Assembly: GCF_004792685.1 (NCBI RefSeq)
Contig: NZ_SRXT01000003.1
Span: 372,001-436,000, forward strand
DNA length: 64,000 nt
Source of the DNA: Sphingomonas gei
GTDB lineage: Bacteria > Pseudomonadota > Alphaproteobacteria > Sphingomonadales > Sphingomonadaceae
Direction of reading: 5' to 3'
In this document: positions 15,945-25,802 of the stretch, one piece after another
Layout of the letters: each line of letters opens with the position of its first letter
How positions within the stretch are numbered: the first letter of the stretch is position 1
Notes under the pieces: generated by a model
Seen by the model: the letters and a program-made list of their open reading frames with translations, nothing else
Databases searched by the model: none
What the model was told of the DNA's origin: nothing
Made by a program: the position numbers and the translations under genes

Positions 15945-16361
15945 GTGCGGATCGACAGCCTTATGCCGCTGATGGCACGCAGCCTGCTGGCGGCGCTGCC
16001 CAGGGCCGCGGCCAGTTTTCCGGTCGCCGAAGAAGAAGCCGTCGCGCGCCAGATGCCGATGCCGGGTACCGGCACGACTCAGCCGGTGCCGACCGTGGCG
16101 ATGCTGGTGACGCTCGCCGCTGCCGATCCCTCGATCGAGCGGCGGCGCAAGCAGGCCGTGGATGCCGAGCGCGGGATCAATGCGCTCGACAAGCTCCACA
16201 AGGAAATTGCGACCGGCACGCCGAGCGTCGAGCGGCTGCGCGAGATCGTCGAATGGTCTGAGAATCTGGAGCCGTCGGACGATCCGGTGCTCGCGGGCAT
16301 CCTGTCCGACATCGACCTGCGCGTGCGGGTCGAGCTCGCCAAGGTCGACGTCCAGGCTTAA
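15945..16361 (+). CDS. fliX: Flagellar assembly regulator FliX
   Basis: The 138-residue protein matches FliX, the alphaproteobacterial checkpoint factor that senses early basal-body assembly and controls FlbD activity. The conserved C-terminal half is clear: SIERRRKQAVDAERGINALD, then VERLREIVEWSENLE, DDPVLAGILSDIDLRVRVEL. The N-terminal half is variable and slightly hydrophobic. The start is a GTG behind GAGAGGG. In Caulobacter fliX is also divergent from flgI. Its persistence beside a FlbD with a damaged motor is notable, because its known role is to gate FlbD-dependent sigma-54 transcription. Confidence 0.85.
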   Translation: MRIDSLMPLMARSLLAALPRAAASFPVAEEEAVARQMPMPGTGTTQPVPTVAMLVTLAAADPSIERRRKQAVDAERGINALDKLHKEIATGTPSVERLREIVEWSENLEPSDDPVLAGILSDIDLRVRVELAKVDVQA

Positions 16362-16365
16362 CTTT

Positions 16366-16396
16366 ATTCCCCTCCCTGCAAAGCAGGGAGGGGAAT
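16366..16396. terminator. Bidirectional terminator fliX / katG
   Basis: Arms 16366-16379 and 16383-16396 form a perfect 14-bp stem with an AAA loop between two convergent stop codons. The AT-rich outer ends give short U tracts in both directions. Confidence 0.85.
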
Positions 16397-16404
16397 TTGA
16401 TGTA

Positions 16405-18723
<2,319 letters not shown>

Positions 18724-19794
18724 TCAGCGGTTGGCCTTGGCGACCTTCATCACATAGCTGATCACTTCCGCCACGGCGGCATAATGCTCTACCGGGATCG
18801 GGTGGTCGATTTCGGCCGAGGCATAGAGTGCGCGGGCGAGGGGACGGTTCTCGACCAGCGGAATGTTGTGCTCGGCGGCGACTTCGCGGATCTTGAGCGC
18901 GATCGCGTCCACGCCCTTGGCGACCACGATCGGCGCGTTCATCGCACCGTGATCATATTGCAGTGCAATGGCGTAATGCGTCGGGTTGGTGATGATCACG
19001 CTCGCTTTGGGGACGTTGGACATCATCCGGCCCTTGGCGCGCTGCATCTGGAGCTGGCGGATCTTGCCCTTGATCTTGGGGTCGCCTTCGCTCTGTTTGT
19101 ACTCGTCCTTGATCTCCTGCTTGGTCATCCGCATCTTTTTGAGGAAGGTGAAGCGCTGATAGACGAAGTCGAACAGAGCGAGCGCGCCGACGAGCATCGC
19201 GATGGGCACCAGCATCGCATAGACCATGTCGCTCGCCGCCGCGCCCATCGAGACGAGGTCGGCGCCGACCAGCTTGTCGATCCCCGCCGCATGCGGCCAA
19301 GCGACCCAGGCGCCGATGCCGACGACGAGGCACAGCTTGGCGAGGGTTTTGAAGAACTCGACCAGGGATTGCTTGCTGAAGGTCCGCATGAAGCCGGTGA
19401 CCGGGTTGAGCTTGGACCATTTGGGCTTGATCCTGCTGGCGGACAGCATCGGCCGGCCCTGCAGGAATCCGCCGAGCAAGGCGAAGCCGAACAGGGCGGC
19501 GAGCATCGGCGCGAGGTTGCTGAAGATCGCCCCGAACAGGCCGGTGGCGAAGTTCTGCGCGCCGGCGGGCTCCATGCGAAAGTCGTCGGCGCTGCCCCAC
19601 AGCCGCACGAACAAAGAGGCCATCATCTGCATCGTATAGGTGCCCAGGCCCCCCATCACGACCAGCGCCGCGACGAACATCGCGGCGTGCTTCATCTCGG
19701 GTGCCATCGGCACTTCGCCGCGTAAGCGGGCATCCTCGAGCTTCTTGTCGGTGGCGTCTTCGGTCTTGTCTTCCTGGTCGGTATCGCCCGACAT
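18724..19794 (-). CDS. flhB: Flagellar export switch protein FlhB
   Basis: The 356-residue inner-membrane export protein has four transmembrane segments in the first 215 residues. The cytoplasmic domain contains the autocleavage motif NPTH (270-273) in VIITNPTHYAIALQY. FlhB changes export specificity from rod/hook to filament subunits when FliK signals. The N-terminus EDKTEDATDKKLEDARLRGEV is the family signature. The ATG at 19794 overlaps the fliR stop by one base and has GGAGG six bases upstream, so it is preferred over the GTG just before it. Confidence 0.95.
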   Translation of the reverse strand: MSGDTDQEDKTEDATDKKLEDARLRGEVPMAPEMKHAAMFVAALVVMGGLGTYTMQMMASLFVRLWGSADDFRMEPAGAQNFATGLFGAIFSNLAPMLAALFGFALLGGFLQGRPMLSASRIKPKWSKLNPVTGFMRTFSKQSLVEFFKTLAKLCLVVGIGAWVAWPHAAGIDKLVGADLVSMGAAASDMVYAMLVPIAMLVGALALFDFVYQRFTFLKKMRMTKQEIKDEYKQSEGDPKIKGKIRQLQMQRAKGRMMSNVPKASVIITNPTHYAIALQYDHGAMNAPIVVAKGVDAIALKIREVAAEHNIPLVENRPLARALYASAEIDHPIPVEHYAAVAEVISYVMKVAKANR

Positions 19795-20552
19795 CACCAG
19801 CCTCCCTGCATCGCGTCACCCATTTCGGTGGCGAAGACCGTGAGCATGGTGCCGACGGTGGCGGCGAACAGGCTGATCCCGAGCAGCAGATTGAGCGGCT
19901 GGGCGATGAAGAAGACCTGGATCGCCGGGGCGATCCGCGCCGACAGGCCGAGCGCGACGTTGAACACGATGCCGTAAACGATCAGCGGCGCGGAGAGGCT
20001 GATGCCGAGCGTCATCGATCGGCCGATCGCGGCAATGGCGAGCTGGGCGAAATCCTGCATCGGCGGAATGCCGCCGATCGGGAAGCTCTGATAGGAGTGA
20101 ATGATCGCGCCGAGCCAGAGATGGTGGACCTGCATCCCCATGCAGACGAGCGCGGCGGCGATGCCGACGAACTTCGAAAGCATCGGCGCCTGGCTCGCCT
20201 GCATCGGATCGAAGATCACCGCGGAGGACAGCCCGACCTGGGTGCTGACGACCGAGCCGGCCATCGAGATCGCGAAGAACAGGATCTTGACGATCATCCC
20301 CATTGCGAGCCCGGTCATCAATTCGGTGACGATCACCGCGGGAAGCACGGCGCCGCCCTGGAGCGCGACGCGCGCGGGCTCGCCGAGTGCACCGTACAGC
20401 GCCGCCGACATCGCGAAGGCGATCATCAGCCGGATCCGGCCGGGGATCGAATCCTCGCCGAACACCGGTAGCAGCATCAGCACCGCGCCCACCCGGGCGA
20501 ACACGATGAAGAAGGCCGAGACCTGGAATTCGAGATCGGGCGGCAGGATCAT
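19794..20552 (-). CDS. fliR: Flagellar export protein FliR
   Basis: The 252-residue, strongly hydrophobic protein has about six membrane segments and forms the FliPQR export channel with FliP and FliQ. Recognisable stretches are FARVGAVLMLLPVFGEDSIPGRIRL cut at its start, VIVTELMTGLAMGMIVKILF, and the periplasmic loop region FPIGGIPPMQDFAQLAIAAI. It overlaps fliQ by four bases (ATGA) and flhB by one base, the standard order fliQ-fliR-flhB. Confidence 0.93.
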   Translation of the reverse strand: MILPPDLEFQVSAFFIVFARVGAVLMLLPVFGEDSIPGRIRLMIAFAMSAALYGALGEPARVALQGGAVLPAVIVTELMTGLAMGMIVKILFFAISMAGSVVSTQVGLSSAVIFDPMQASQAPMLSKFVGIAAALVCMGMQVHHLWLGAIIHSYQSFPIGGIPPMQDFAQLAIAAIGRSMTLGISLSAPLIVYGIVFNVALGLSARIAPAIQVFFIAQPLNLLLGISLFAATVGTMLTVFATEMGDAMQGGW

Positions 20553-20812
20553 CCGGTGATGATCAGGTCGCTGACCTTGGCCATGAAGCCCGACAGCGCC
20601 TGCCCCATCGTCGGAAGCATCAGCAGAAAGACGAGACCCATCGCGAGCAGCTTGGGCACGAAGGTGAGCGTAGTCTCCTGGATCTGGGTCAGTGCCTGGA
20701 GCAGGCCGATCGCGGTGCCGACGATCAGCGAGGTCAGCAGCAGCGGGCCCACCACGGTGAGCACCAGCAGCAACGCCGCCTCGGCAAGCTGGATGACCTC
20801 ACTCGGCGACAT
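20549..20812 (-). CDS. fliQ: Flagellar export protein FliQ
   Basis: The 87-residue two-helix membrane protein belongs to the export channel. It carries the family stretches VVGPLLLTSLIVGTAIGLLQ and ALTQIQETTLTFVPKLLAM. Length and topology are typical. It lies 3 nt after fliE and overlaps fliR by ATGA. Confidence 0.95.
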   Translation of the reverse strand: MSPSEVIQLAEAALLLVLTVVGPLLLTSLIVGTAIGLLQALTQIQETTLTFVPKLLAMGLVFLLMLPTMGQALSGFMAKVSDLIITG

Positions 20813-20815
20813 GCG

Positions 20816-21130
20816 TCAGATCTGCATCCGCATGATGTCGGTATAGGCGCTGACGACGCGATCGCGGACGGCGACCATCGTGTCGAGCGCGGTCTCGGCG
20901 GCGCCGATCGCAGTGACGACGTCGATCAGATCGCCCTTGCCGGCCACCTGCATCGCCGAGGCCTGCTCGGCGGCGCGCATCTGCTGGGCCGTGCCGGTGA
21001 CGAGGTCTTCGACCATCGACCCGAAGCCGCCGGCGCCGTCGGTCTTGCCGGCAGGCGGTTTGCCGAGGGCGTTGCCGATCCCTGCGACCTTGCCATAGGC
21101 AGAAGTCGCATCAAGTGCTCCAATGGACAT
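20816..21130 (-). CDS. fliE: Flagellar MS-ring/rod adapter FliE
   Basis: The 104-residue FliE protein links the MS ring to the proximal rod. The C-terminal half has the signature: QQMRAAEQASAMQVAGKGDL, then VVTAIGAAETALDTMVAVRD and VVSAYTDIMRMQI. The N-terminus is Gly/Ala rich and variable. It lies 11 nt after flgC and 3 nt before fliQ. Confidence 0.93.
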   Translation of the reverse strand: MSIGALDATSAYGKVAGIGNALGKPPAGKTDGAGGFGSMVEDLVTGTAQQMRAAEQASAMQVAGKGDLIDVVTAIGAAETALDTMVAVRDRVVSAYTDIMRMQI

Positions 21131-21141
21131 GGATATTCCTC

Positions 21142-21549
21142 TTACTTGAGAAGGTCGATGGTGCGCATCGTCAGGCTCTTGGCCGCCTCGATGGCATTGA
21201 GATTGGCCTCGTAGCTGCGCTGCGCGGCCTTCATGTCGGCGCTCTCGACGAGGCCGTTGACGTTGGGCTTGAGCACATAGCCCTGCGCGTCCGCGGCCGG
21301 ATGGCCGGGCTGATAGATGCGCGAGAAGTCGGACTTGTCGCTCTCGATCGACTGGACCTTGACTTCGGTGGCACCGGTGGCGCGATCGACCTGGGCCTTG
21401 AAGCTGGCGACGCGACGGCGATAGGGATCGCCGCCCGGAGTCTGCGCGACCGAATCCTGGTTGGCCAGATTCTCCGCGATCACGCGCATCCGGAGCGACT
21501 GGGCGCGAAGCCCGGAAGCCGAAACGCCGAGCGATGCCTTCAAGTCCAT
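21142..21549 (-). CDS. flgC: Flagellar proximal rod protein FlgC
   Basis: The 135-residue protein has the N-terminal rod motif (SASGLRAQSLRMRVIAENLA) and the C-terminal VLKPNVNGLVESADMKAAQR followed by SYEANLNAIEAAKSL, both standard for FlgC. The ATG at 21549 has GGAG upstream and sits 39 nt from the promoter box. The GTG at 21564 lacks a ribosome binding site. It heads flgC-fliE-fliQ-fliR-flhB, which is unusual only in lacking flgB at its front. Confidence 0.93.
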   Translation of the reverse strand: MDLKASLGVSASGLRAQSLRMRVIAENLANQDSVAQTPGGDPYRRRVASFKAQVDRATGATEVKVQSIESDKSDFSRIYQPGHPAADAQGYVLKPNVNGLVESADMKAAQRSYEANLNAIEAAKSLTMRTIDLLK

Positions 21550-21588
21550 TGGGTCGAGCTCCACAGCGGCCGAGCGGCCATTTCCCTC

Positions 21589-21596
21589 ATTGTAGG
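21589..21596 (-). promoter_or_regulatory. Flagellar CCTACAAT box before flgC
   Basis: The minus strand reads CCTACAATGAGGG, 39 nt upstream of the flgC ATG. It is a one-base variant (T to C at position 5) of the common box and shares the downstream ATGAG with the fliK copy. Confidence 0.45.
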
Positions 21597-21685
21597 CAAT
21601 TGTTGCCGGGGGTGGGGCGGGGAGGCGGAAAAAACGTACCTAGGCAAAATTTGCCGGGTCGAGCGCCGGGTGCCGCGAAACGCTT

Positions 21686-21693
21686 CCTATAAG
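21686..21693 (+). promoter_or_regulatory. Flagellar CCTATAAG box before fliN2
   Basis: The plus strand reads TTCCTATAAGAAAGTC, 20 nt upstream of the fliN2 ATG. It is the clearest copy on the plus strand, showing that the motif follows gene direction. Confidence 0.5.
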
Positions 21694-21713
21694 AAAGTCA
21701 GAAAGGGGCGTTC

Positions 21714-21950
21714 ATGTCCGTACTCGACGAAATCATGATCGACATGTCGATCGTCCTCGGCTCGGCCGAGATCCCGATCCGCCAGATGCTCAAGATGAGC
21801 CGCGGGGCGATGATCCCGCTCGATTGCGGCCAGGACGATCCGAGCCTTGTCTATGTGAATGGCGAGCTGGTCGCGCGCGGCCGCATCCTCGTCGACGGCG
21901 AGAACATGTCGCTCGAAATCTCGGAACTCGTGAAGAAGTCGCGCAACTGA
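21714..21950 (+). CDS. Second FliN-type SpoA protein
   Basis: The 78-residue protein is essentially one SpoA (FliN/FliM C-terminal) domain: IDMSIVLGSAEIPIRQMLKM, then DPSLVYVNGELVARGRILVD and LEISELVKK. It lacks the acidic N-terminal tail of the FliN encoded beside fliF. SpoA proteins dimerise in the flagellar C-ring. Two FliN-type subunits in one system suggest specialised pairing, possibly with FliM, which is not in this window. It precedes fliO with a one-base overlap (TGATG) and leads a fliN2-fliO-fliP operon. Confidence 0.85.
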   Translation: MSVLDEIMIDMSIVLGSAEIPIRQMLKMSRGAMIPLDCGQDDPSLVYVNGELVARGRILVDGENMSLEISELVKKSRN

Positions 21951-22510
21951 TGGACATTCTCTCGATGATGCGCACCTTCGGGGCGCTCGGTCTGGTGCTG
22001 GGCATGCTCGCCGGCGCGTTGTGGGTGGTGCGTCGCTACGATCTCAAGCTGCCGGGCCGCGTCTCGGGCGGCGCGCGCAAGCGGGTCGAGCTGGTCGAGC
22101 GCCTCGCGGTTGACGCCAAGCGCTCGATCGCACTGATCCGCCGCGACGGCTGCGAGCATCTGATCCTGATCGGCCCGGACGGCCATCTGACTCTCGAGAC
22201 CGGCATCACCGCGCCCGCGCCGGCAGCTGCCCCGGCTCCGGCAGGACCCGCGACTGGCGCAAATTTCCAGGCAGACCTCGCCGCCTTCTCCAACAATTTC
22301 GGCAAGCTGGTCGAGCTTTCGCGCAGCAAGATCGCTGCCGTGCGCGGCGCCAATGATGACGAGAGCGACGACGACGACGCGGACGCCGCGCCGGCCGAAA
22401 TCGCAACCGCAGCCGATCTTCCCCAGACCGCGCCCCGCAAGCGCACCCGCCGTCCGCGCGATACCAAGCGCTGGAATCGTGCCGCGGTGCGCGAGGCGCT
22501 CAATGCGTAA
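21950..22510 (+). CDS. fliO: Flagellar biosynthesis protein FliO
   Basis: The 186-residue protein has a single N-terminal transmembrane helix (FGALGLVLGMLAGALWVVRR), then a FliO-type cytoplasmic domain with RVELVERLAVDAKRSIALIR and HLILIGPDGHLTLETG. The rest is Ala/Pro-rich and ends in an acidic run followed by a basic tail. FliO helps assemble the FliP ring. The position between fliN2 and fliP supports the call. The stop overlaps fliP by 8 nt. Confidence 0.85.
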   Translation: MDILSMMRTFGALGLVLGMLAGALWVVRRYDLKLPGRVSGGARKRVELVERLAVDAKRSIALIRRDGCEHLILIGPDGHLTLETGITAPAPAAAPAPAGPATGANFQADLAAFSNNFGKLVELSRSKIAAVRGANDDESDDDDADAAPAEIATAADLPQTAPRKRTRRPRDTKRWNRAAVREALNA

Positions 22511-23249
22511 ACTTCTGATCGCCGCCATGGCTGCGATCGTGTTGCTGCCGGTGGCAGCGCACGCGCAGGCGGCCGGCGGTACTACCATCAACCTCGGGGG
22601 AGCCACGGGCGCCGGCGGCCAGCTGTCGGCCAAGGCGATCCAGATGGTGCTGATGCTGACCGTGCTCAGCCTCGCCCCGGGGCTGCTGATGACGGTCACC
22701 AGCTTCACCCGCATCGTGGTGGCGCTGTCGCTGCTGCGCACCGGCATCGGCGCGCCCGGCGTGCCGCCCAATCCGGTGATCATCAGTCTCGCGATGTTCC
22801 TGTCGTTCTTCGTGATGGCGCCGACGTTCGAGAAATCGTGGAACGAAGGCGTCGACCCCTATACCAAGGGCAAGATCACCGAGCAGGTCGCGTTCGAAAA
22901 GACCGTCGCACCGTTCCGCACGTTCATGCTGGGCCAGGTGCGCGAAAGCGATCTCAAGCTGTTCGCCGATTTGGCCAACAAGCCGGTCACCACGCGCGCC
23001 GAGACGCCGCTGACCACGCTGGCGCCGGCGTTCATGATCTCCGAGCTGCGCCGCGCGTTCGAGATCGGCTTTTTGTTGCTGCTACCGTTCCTGGTGATCG
23101 ACCTCGCGGTGTCCGCGGTGCTGATGGCGATGGGTATGATGATGCTGCCGCCGCCGACGATCTCGCTGCCGATGAAGATCATCTTCTTCGTGCTGGTCGA
23201 CGGCTGGGCACTGGTGGCGGGATCGCTGGTGAAGAGCTTCGCGACGTAG
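22503..23249 (+). CDS. fliP: Flagellar export channel protein FliP
   Basis: The 248-residue protein begins with a cleavable signal peptide (MRKLLIAAMAAIVLLPVAAHAQA), a FliP peculiarity. Family motifs follow: LTVLSLAPGLLMTVTSFTRI, VVALSLLRTGIGAPGVPPNP, LTTLAPAFMISELRRAFEIG and LPMKIIFFVLVDGWALVAGS. FliP forms the core of the export gate with FliQ and FliR, encoded nearby on the opposite strand. The start lies inside the 3' end of fliO, indicating translational coupling. Confidence 0.95.
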   Translation: MRKLLIAAMAAIVLLPVAAHAQAAGGTTINLGGATGAGGQLSAKAIQMVLMLTVLSLAPGLLMTVTSFTRIVVALSLLRTGIGAPGVPPNPVIISLAMFLSFFVMAPTFEKSWNEGVDPYTKGKITEQVAFEKTVAPFRTFMLGQVRESDLKLFADLANKPVTTRAETPLTTLAPAFMISELRRAFEIGFLLLLPFLVIDLAVSAVLMAMGMMMLPPPTISLPMKIIFFVLVDGWALVAGSLVKSFAT

Positions 23250-23330
23250 CTGGGCGGGATGAAGGATAGGAATGGTCCTCGGTGAAAGCCGGGGCTCTTT
23301 TCATTCGAGGACAGACGGTGCAGTCTGCGA

Positions 23331-23383
23331 TCCTCCCCCGGAGGGGGAGGGGGGCCAGCGGAGCTAGTGGAGGGGTAGTCGCC
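23331..23383. repeat. Left arm of 53-bp inverted repeat flanking DUF559 gene
   Basis: This arm matches the reverse complement of 23731-23783 at 50 of 53 positions. It contains the CCTCCCCCGGAGGGGGAGG sub-palindrome and ends 2 bp before the DUF559 ATG. Confidence 0.9.
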
Positions 23384-23385
23384 GC

Positions 23386-23787
23386 ATGCTGCACGGCCCG
23401 AAATCTACACAGAAGCGTGCCCGCGCGCTGCGGCGGAACCTCACCCTGCCGGAGGTGCTGCTCTGGCAGGCGCTCCGGCAGCGGCCTGCGGGACTCAAGT
23501 TCCGCAAGCAGCATCCGGCAGGACGCTATGTGCTCGATTTCTTCTGCGTAGAGTGCCGGCTAGCGATAGAGGTTGATGGCATGGCGCTTGAATGCGGCGA
23601 CGCGCAGCAGCGTGACGCGCAACGTGATGCATGGATACTAAGCCAGGGCGTTCATGTGGTACGCATCCCGGCGGCAGACGTGCTCACGCATCTGGAGGCA
23701 GTCGTTCGCTTCATCGTGGGCACGGCCCGCGGCGACTACCCCTCCACCAGCTTCGCTGGTCCCCCTCCCCCTCCGGGGGAGGACTGA
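23386..23787 (+). CDS. DUF559 endonuclease-like protein
   Basis: The 133-residue protein resembles DUF559, a Vsr/restriction-endonuclease-like fold. It has RALRRNLTLPEVLLWQALRQ, then LKFRKQHPAGRYVLDFFCVE, RLAIEVDGMALE and a RDAWILSQGVHVVRIPAADV strand. The usual DFxC...IEVDG core is present, but a His commonly found after VDG is absent, so activity is uncertain. The last 19 residues (RGDYPSTSFAGPPPPPGED) are encoded by the right inverted-repeat arm, so the gene reads out into the repeat. The whole unit (23331-23783) sits between fliP and a convergent PilZ gene and looks like an inserted cassette. Confidence 0.85.
   Translation: MLHGPKSTQKRARALRRNLTLPEVLLWQALRQRPAGLKFRKQHPAGRYVLDFFCVECRLAIEVDGMALECGDAQQRDAQRDAWILSQGVHVVRIPAADVLTHLEAVVRFIVGTARGDYPSTSFAGPPPPPGED
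23731..23783. repeat. Right arm of 53-bp inverted repeat
   Basis: This arm is the reverse complement of 23331-23383 with three mismatches. It lies inside the 3' end of the DUF559 reading frame and ends 4 bp before the end of its stop codon. CCCCTCCACCAGCTTCGCTG is a motif I recall as common between genes in sphingomonads. Confidence 0.9.
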
Positions 23788-23792
23788 ATCAA

Positions 23793-24416
23793 TCAGCTAT
23801 CCAGGTTGCAGTGCTCGAGCCAGGGGCCGAGATCGTTGTACGCGATCGGCTCGAGGAAGATCAGGCCGGCTTTGTCTTCGGTCGCCCAGCGCGTCGTGCA
23901 GCGGCGCGACGGGAGGCCGGGAACCGAGAGGATGATCTCGGTGTCTTCGCGCGGCGGCTTGGGCAAGGCGATGCGCGCGCCGCTTTGCGATACGTTCTCG
24001 AGGGTCACGTCGATATAGCGGCCGAAGCAGCTGATCCGCGCAGCGCATTCGACGTCGAAGCGCGGCGCGCGCGGGGCGGGGCCGCAAAAGCGCTCGAGGC
24101 TGGCCTTGGCCTGGGCGAGGATGTGATCGACGTCGATCGCCTGCGCGAACTCGACGCCGGCGCGGCCCTCGCTGCTCCAGGCTACGGAGCCTTCCAGGCG
24201 ATCGCCGCTGCGCAGCTCGACCGTCACCCAGCTGCCATGGCCGAGCGTATGGTGCGTCTCGAGCATCATTCCGGTCATCGAGATGTTTCGGATGCGGCAG
24301 AGATGTTCTGCCGAGCCGCGACTGAACAGCTTGCCCACCAGCAATGTGGTGACGGTGCGCGGCGCGCGATCGAGGGCAAGGTCCGCTTCAGCGGTCTGGT
24401 TTTGGGTCAGGTGCAT
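23793..24416 (-). CDS. Tandem PilZ-domain protein
   Basis: The 207-residue cytoplasmic protein has two PilZ-like halves. The first contains IRNISMTGMMLETHHTLGHG, the second VTLENVSQSGARIALPKPP; both keep the (D/N)xSxxG turn of c-di-GMP-binding PilZ domains. Each half is preceded by RAPR rather than the canonical RxxxR, so ligand binding is unproven. It is the last gene of the motA-to-motB operon, fitting a YcgR-like brake or motor regulator. A strong hairpin lies in the 91-bp gap before it, which may lower its expression relative to upstream genes. Confidence 0.75.
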   Translation of the reverse strand: MHLTQNQTAEADLALDRAPRTVTTLLVGKLFSRGSAEHLCRIRNISMTGMMLETHHTLGHGSWVTVELRSGDRLEGSVAWSSEGRAGVEFAQAIDVDHILAQAKASLERFCGPAPRAPRFDVECAARISCFGRYIDVTLENVSQSGARIALPKPPREDTEIILSVPGLPSRRCTTRWATEDKAGLIFLEPIAYNDLGPWLEHCNLDS

Positions 24417-24442
24417 GGCTGTCCCTCCTGGTCGATGTGATC

Positions 24443-24473
24443 CCCTCGCCGTGCACTATTGCCACGGCGAGGG
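24443..24473. terminator. Hairpin between fliL-like gene and PilZ gene
   Basis: CCCTCGCCGTG and CACGGCGAGGG pair perfectly (11 bp) around a 9-nt loop. No U tract follows in the minus direction, so it may be an attenuator or mRNA-stabilising hairpin rather than a full terminator. Confidence 0.5.
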
Positions 24474-24507
24474 CGGGGCTGTGGCGTCCGTAAAGCTACG
24501 CTCCGGG

Positions 24508-24945
24508 TCATGCCGGGTTTGCCTGAGTCACGGCGACCTTGCGGAGCACGCCGGCACCGAACGCCTCGGGTGCAGCGCTCATCACGACTTTGCGGAACGT
24601 CTCGAGATCGGGGATGAGCCCGTCGGGGCCGGCCGCCATCGGCGTGCGGTAGGTGCGCATGTTGATCGCGTGGAGCAGCAGCGGCATCCGAGCGCTGACG
24701 AACTCGGTCCTGTCGGCAGGCACTTCGAGCTGGAGCTCGAACTCGACATAGCCCGACAGCCGGCCGTCGGCGAAGACCAGGGGCGCGAGCACCTTGCCGG
24801 CGTCGACGAAGCTCGGCGCGACTGCGTCGGCACGCGCCGAGCTGGACGATTGGGGCCCTAGCAGCAGCACCGTCGCATACGCCGCACTGCCGCCGAGGCC
24901 GAGGCCGGCGAGGAGCGTGACGATCAGGAACAGGGTCTTCTTCAT
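24508..24945 (-). CDS. FliL-like membrane-anchored protein
   Basis: The 145-residue protein has an N-terminal hydrophobic anchor or signal (MKKTLFLIVTLLAGLGLGGS) and a periplasmic part with VLAPLVFADGRLSGYVEFEL, then MPLLLHAINMRTYR. The anchor, the short beta-rich periplasmic domain and the position 11 nt after motB suggest a FliL-type stator-associated protein. Sequence hallmarks are weak, so this is tentative. The ATG at 24945 follows GAGGAAGGG. An alternative is an unrelated exported motility protein specific to sphingomonads. Confidence 0.5.
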   Translation of the reverse strand: MKKTLFLIVTLLAGLGLGGSAAYATVLLLGPQSSSSARADAVAPSFVDAGKVLAPLVFADGRLSGYVEFELQLEVPADRTEFVSARMPLLLHAINMRTYRTPMAAGPDGLIPDLETFRKVVMSAAPEAFGAGVLRKVAVTQANPA

Positions 24946-24956
24946 GGTACCCTTCC

Positions 24957-25802
24957 TCAGAATTTGAAGCTGGAGTCGCTGGGCAATGCCGAGGCTTCGG
25001 CTTTGAGCACCACGGTGATCCGGCGGTTCTCGGGGCGGTTCGGCTGGTCTGGGTAGACCGGCTTGGTCGCGCCCATTCCGACGATCTCGGCGAAGCGGTC
25101 GGGAGTCATGCCCGAGCCGATCAGCGCCTGCCGCGCAGCGAGCGCGCGCTCGCTCGAGAGGCGCCAATTGGCGTCGCTCTGGACGCCGCCGGCGCCGTCG
25201 GTGTGGCCCTCGATCGCGATCTGCGCACCGGAGACGCCGAGCTTGGCGGCAACCTTGGCCAGCATCGCGCGGGCATAGGGGTTGAGCTCGGCGGTGTTGG
25301 CGCGGAACATCGATTGCTGGTCGGTATCCATCAGCGTGATGCGCAGCCCGTCGCGGCTCGGATCGATCTGCACGTTCTTCTTCTGCCCCGAATCCTGCGG
25401 GGACGAGTCGAGCGCGATCTGCAGCTCGGAGGCGAGCACCCGCATCGACGCATCGGGCACGCTGGCGGTGCCGCCGCGCGCGCCGCCGGCAGTGGCGGCC
25501 TCGCTCGTCGGCGTGCCCTTGGCCTTCGATTCGTCGGTCGAGTTCTTGCGCGAACGGCCGCCGGCGCCCGCCGCGTTGCCCTGCAGCGGCGTCTGCGGGG
25601 CGGTCTCGCCGAGCGTGGGGGTGAAATATTGGGCGAGGCCCTTGAGCCGCTCCTTGTCCGGATTGGAGATCAGCCAGAGCAGCATGAAGAACGCCATCAT
25701 CGCCGTCACGAAGTCGGCATAGGCGACTTTCCAGGCGCCGCCGTGATGCACGACGGCGGCCTTCCTGACCTTCTTGATGATGATCGGGCGGTCATTGGTC
25801 AT
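24957..25802 (-). CDS. motB: Flagellar stator protein MotB
   Basis: The 281-residue stator subunit has one transmembrane helix with the essential proton-binding aspartate D30 (VAYADFVTAMMAFFMLLWLI). A plug and linker region rich in Ala/Gly/Ser follows, then an OmpA-like peptidoglycan-binding domain (IAIEGHTDGAGG, NWRLSSERALAARQALIGSG, NRPENRRITVVL). It anchors MotA to the cell wall. The ATG at 25802 overlaps the preceding gene by 11 nt. MotA is nearly 7 kb upstream in the same operon, with the che genes between them. Confidence 0.95.
   Translation of the reverse strand: MTNDRPIIIKKVRKAAVVHHGGAWKVAYADFVTAMMAFFMLLWLISNPDKERLKGLAQYFTPTLGETAPQTPLQGNAAGAGGRSRKNSTDESKAKGTPTSEAATAGGARGGTASVPDASMRVLASELQIALDSSPQDSGQKKNVQIDPSRDGLRITLMDTDQQSMFRANTAELNPYARAMLAKVAAKLGVSGAQIAIEGHTDGAGGVQSDANWRLSSERALAARQALIGSGMTPDRFAEIVGMGATKPVYPDQPNRPENRRITVVLKAEASALPSDSSFKF

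Noticed and set aside
23640..24440. Plus-strand 269-codon frame overlapping the DUF559 gene end and the PilZ gene
   Set aside because: It runs antisense to the PilZ gene and out of frame with DUF559; it has no motifs.
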